9,409 bases of DNA from contig JAAVHP010000017.1 in NCBI GenBank assembly GCA_014799665.1, forward strand, positions 1 to 9,409, in the 5' to 3' direction. This document shows positions 7,570 to 9,409 of this stretch, one piece after another. Position 1 is the stretch's first letter, and each line of letters begins with the position of its first letter. This DNA comes from Clostridiales bacterium. GTDB taxonomy: Bacteria > Bacillota > Clostridia > Christensenellales > Pumilibacteraceae. The notes under the pieces are model-generated. The model had not been told where the DNA came from. It searched no databases and saw only the letters and a program-made list of their open reading frames with translations. A program made the position numbers and the translations under genes.

Positions 7570-8762
7570 TCCATCAACCACCGCAAAACATTGATACGGC
7601 GAATGCCGTTGTAATCCGCATCCGGGTCTTCGTCTAAGGTCAACAGATATTTGGGATATTGGTCGTTTATCTTTTGCAAGGAGGCCAACTCGCGTTTCAA
7701 GGTCGCCTCGTCGCGCACGGTGGCTGCCACTTGATAATATACCGGGCCCGTATTTCCCATCGCCACAAAATCAACTTCCAGGCTGTCTATCTTGCCGACA
7801 TACACCTTATATTTCCGCCGAATCAACTCCAAATAAACGATATTCTCCAAAATGCGGCCGGCATCGAAATTTCGGCTGCCCAACAGCAAGCGCCGTAAGC
7901 CCATATCCACCAAATAGTATTTTTCCAAGGTTTTCAAATACTGCCTCCCCTTTATATTGTAGCGGTCCGCCTTATAGAGAACGAAACTTTCCTGCAGATA
8001 GGCCAAAAATTTCTCCACGGTCTTGACATCCATTTTCCGGCCTGCCGATGTCATGGTATCGGCAATACGCTTCGTTGATAAAATATTACCGATATTGTCC
8101 GCCGCAAAACGGACCACACTCTCCAACATGGTCACATCGGCCACCTTATAGCGCGAAACAATATCTTTCAACACAATCGTACTGTAAATACCGCTCAGAT
8201 AATCCAAGCGCTCGGATTCCCCCTCTATCTCCAAGGCATAGGGAAACGAACTGAATGCTATATAATCGGCATATTTTTGAGACAGATTCTCACGGCCTCC
8301 CGTTCCCGTCACATATTCCTTGAACGAAAGCGGCAACATGGCGATTTCCACATAGCGGCCCGACATCAAGGTGGCGATTTCGTGAGAGAGCATATACGCA
8401 TTGGAGCCCGTTACATACACATCCACATTCGGTTTGATATGCAGACTGTTCACCACATCGGGAAAATCCGTCACATGCTGTATCTCATCGAAAAAGACAT
8501 AGGTTTTCCGCTTAGGCACCAAGCGTTTCTTTACATATTGATACAGTTTCTTCGGATCCCGCAAATCGATGTAATCATAATCCTCGAAATTGATTCGGAT
8601 GATTTGCTCCTCCGTCACCCCCGAATCCATCAGATATTGTCCGAACAAATCCAACAAGGTTGACTTTCCGCAACGCCGGATTCCGGTAATCACCTTTATC
8701 AACTTCTTATCCTTAAACGCCTTGAGTTGGTTCAAATACAAGTCTCTCGTTATCGTTTCCAT
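7566..8762 (-). CDS. AAA_14 / DUF4143 family ATPase
   Basis: A 398-residue P-loop ATPase of the AAA_14 family with a C-terminal DUF4143 domain, a pair found in many copies in Bacteroidota genomes; the physiological role is not established. Walker A is GIRRCGKST at 27-35 (K33), Walker B is VFFDEIQ at 89-95 (D92, E93), and the TGSN at 118-121 fits sensor 1, followed by the family's LMSGRYVEI at 132-140. The DUF4143 part has E306 in LENIVYLEL, EVDFVA at 329-334, and YYQVA at 342-346; this resembles a PD-(D/E)XK nuclease fold but has Gln-Val-Ala where an active enzyme would have (E/Q)xK, so cleavage is doubtful. ATG at 8762 is preceded by an AAGGGA ribosome site (8772-8767) and a good promoter. 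Length is normal for the family. Its own promoter and different base composition argue that it is independent of the three-gene operon downstream. Confidence 0.93.
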   Translation of the reverse strand: METITRDLYLNQLKAFKDKKLIKVITGIRRCGKSTLLDLFGQYLMDSGVTEEQIIRINFEDYDYIDLRDPKKLYQYVKKRLVPKRKTYVFFDEIQHVTDFPDVVNSLHIKPNVDVYVTGSNAYMLSHEIATLMSGRYVEIAMLPLSFKEYVTGTGGRENLSQKYADYIAFSSFPYALEIEGESERLDYLSGIYSTIVLKDIVSRYKVADVTMLESVVRFAADNIGNILSTKRIADTMTSAGRKMDVKTVEKFLAYLQESFVLYKADRYNIKGRQYLKTLEKYYLVDMGLRRLLLGSRNFDAGRILENIVYLELIRRKYKVYVGKIDSLEVDFVAMGNTGPVYYQVAATVRDEATLKRELASLQKINDQYPKYLLTLDEDPDADYNGIRRINVLRWLME

Positions 8763-8783
8763 GCTTTCCCTTAATGTTCACTC

Positions 8784-8814
8784 CAAAGATACAAAATTTT
8801 TTTTGGAATGCAAT
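8784..8814 (-). promoter_or_regulatory. Bacteroidota-type promoter for the AAA_14 ATPase gene
   Basis: On the minus strand TATCTTTG (8791-8784) is an exact match to the Bacteroidota -7 consensus TAnnTTTG. ATTG (8814-8811) lies 19 bases upstream, in a position suitable for the -33 element. The spacer contains a run of eight A followed by four T. The predicted leader would be only some 15 bases, with the AAGGGA ribosome site just before ATG 8762. Confidence 0.7.
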
Positions 8815-8921
8815 CACCAAAACTTTGCAAATTAAAATACTTTTGGGAATACAATCACTAAAACTTTTAAAATTCGAATACTTTTGGGAATTCGACCACC
8901 CAAACTTGATAAATCCGCTAC
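8801..8921. repeat. Three imperfect 40-41 bp tandem repeats upstream of the ATPase gene
   Basis: Unit 1 is 8801-8840, unit 2 is 8841-8881 and unit 3 is 8882-8921. Each begins TTTTGG(G)AAT, has a CAATCACCAAAACTT-like core (CAATCACTAAAACTT in unit 2, CGACCACCCAAACTT in unit 3) and ends in TAC. Units 1 and 2 agree well; unit 3 is more diverged and contains the stop codon of the flavodoxin-like gene. Unit 1 contains the -33 element of the ATPase promoter. The CCAAAA inside a unit and the TTTTGG at the next unit's start also form an inverted pair. There are no spacers, so this is not a CRISPR array. Confidence 0.8.
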
Positions 8922-9409
8922 TTTTCCCTCCTCCACGGGCGGGCGGCATCCAGCCAGCCTTTTTCTTGCCAGTAGCGCCAATCGAGCGTTTCGGGAATGC
9001 TGCGGTGCAGGCGTTTCTGCAACCAACGGCTGAACAGGAAGCGGAGTTTGATTATCAGACGGGTACGGGAAGGACGGGTATAGTCTTTTTTGACGTAGGC
9101 GCGAGACAGTTTCGCAACGCCGGCAAGCAATTTCTTCCGCCGCTGTTCCGAAAGGCGTTCCCATACAATATCCCCGTATAGCGTGCCGCTGAACACGCCT
9201 ATTTCGGAGATGCCCCACCAAGACAGGCTGTGTTTGATGTCCTTGGCGGTGGTGCGTGAACCGCCGCCCAAGCATTGCGTAAGGATAACAGCGCGTTTCC
9301 CGAACATTTCCGTGGCCGGACGGTGCGAAATCCAACGGTAAGCGAGGTGGTCCAACAAAGCTTTCATCGCGCCCGTCACATGCATGGCATAGGCGGGAGA
9401 AGTCATCAC
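8918..9409 (-). CDS. Flavodoxin / NADPH-dependent FMN reductase-like protein (5' end outside window)
   Basis: The frame is open to the right edge, so the N-terminal part (about 80 residues by comparison with the family) is missing; 163 residues remain, ending in TAG at 8920-8918. TSPAYAMHVTGAMKALLDHL near the visible start matches the flavin-binding loop and following helix of NADPH-dependent FMN reductases (typically SPxYxxxxxGxxKxxxDR). The next strand, RAVILTQCLGGG, and the later WWGISEIGVFSGTLYGD also fit a flavodoxin-like fold. The C-terminal tail is basic and Trp/Arg rich (SRWLQKRLHRS). It probably binds FMN and transfers electrons from NAD(P)H in the cytoplasm; the substrate is unknown. 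Its last codons run into the third tandem repeat, and no terminator is visible after it, so read-through into the ATPase gene is possible. Confidence 0.78.
   Translation of the reverse strand: MMTSPAYAMHVTGAMKALLDHLAYRWISHRPATEMFGKRAVILTQCLGGGSRTTAKDIKHSLSWWGISEIGVFSGTLYGDIVWERLSEQRRKKLLAGVAKLSRAYVKKDYTRPSRTRLIIKLRFLFSRWLQKRLHRSIPETLDWRYWQEKGWLDAARPWRREK

Noticed and set aside
8277..8663. Plus-strand 128-codon open frame inside the ATPase gene
   Set aside because: It is antisense to the Walker A/B region of a clear AAA_14 gene and its His/Ile/Arg-rich composition is typical of a shadow frame.
8801..8921. CRISPR array from the regular repeats
   Set aside because: The 40-41 bp units are contiguous, with no unique spacers between them, and no cas genes are present.
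8713..8949. Minus-strand open frame across the ATPase promoter and repeats
   Set aside because: It runs through the promoter and the start of the ATPase gene in another frame, and shows periodic residues caused only by the repeats.
8832..9335. Minus-strand open frame of 167 codons overlapping the flavodoxin-like gene
   Set aside because: It is out of frame with the recognisable flavodoxin-fold coding region, and its C-terminal end is just a translation of the tandem repeats.

Overview
This 9.4 kb window most likely comes from a Bacteroidales (Bacteroidota) chromosome. Three things point there: a Bacteroidota-type promoter (TAnnTTTG at -7, no E. coli-like -10/-35) upstream of one gene, an AAA_14/DUF4143 ATPase of the kind common in that order, and an EmrB-like MFS exporter whose residues resemble Bacteroides homologues. 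I cannot settle the genus.

Layout, left to right. (1) Bases 1-1259 (+): the C-terminal part of a GC-rich MFS drug-exporter gene, cut by the left edge. (2) Bases 1260-1429: a short convergent intergenic gap. (3) Bases 1430-7441 (-): three tightly packed genes, read right to left: a DUF6361-family protein (7441-6224), a phospholipase D-superfamily nuclease-like protein with two HKD half-sites (6231-4420), and a 995-residue superfamily II DEAD/DEAH-type helicase (4417-1430). The first two genes overlap by 8 bases and the next two are separated by 2 bases (or overlap by 4 if a TTG start is used), so they form one operon. (4) Bases 7442-7565: a short gap with a possible 32-codon ORF and an inverted repeat. 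(5) Bases 7566-8762 (-): the AAA_14/DUF4143 ATPase with its own promoter. (6) Bases 8801-8921: three imperfect 40-41 bp tandem repeats filling the ATPase upstream region. (7) Bases 8918-9409 (-): the C-terminal part of a flavodoxin/NADPH-dependent FMN reductase-like gene, cut by the right edge.

The most interesting element is the three-gene operon. A large ATP-dependent helicase, a PLD nuclease and a protein of unknown function, coupled in translation and clearly more AT-rich than the exporter gene beside them, look like a horizontally acquired anti-phage or anti-plasmid defence module. The helicase would recognise or translocate on foreign nucleic acid, the PLD protein would cut it, and the DUF6361 protein would be a partner or sensor of unknown role. 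The helicase + PLD pairing recalls DISARM (DrmA/DrmC) and Mokosh, but the DUF1998 protein of DISARM and the methyltransferase are absent and the helicase is not the Mokosh type, so I would not give it either name. The ATPase and the flavodoxin-like gene look like resident genes flanking the insertion rather than parts of the system.
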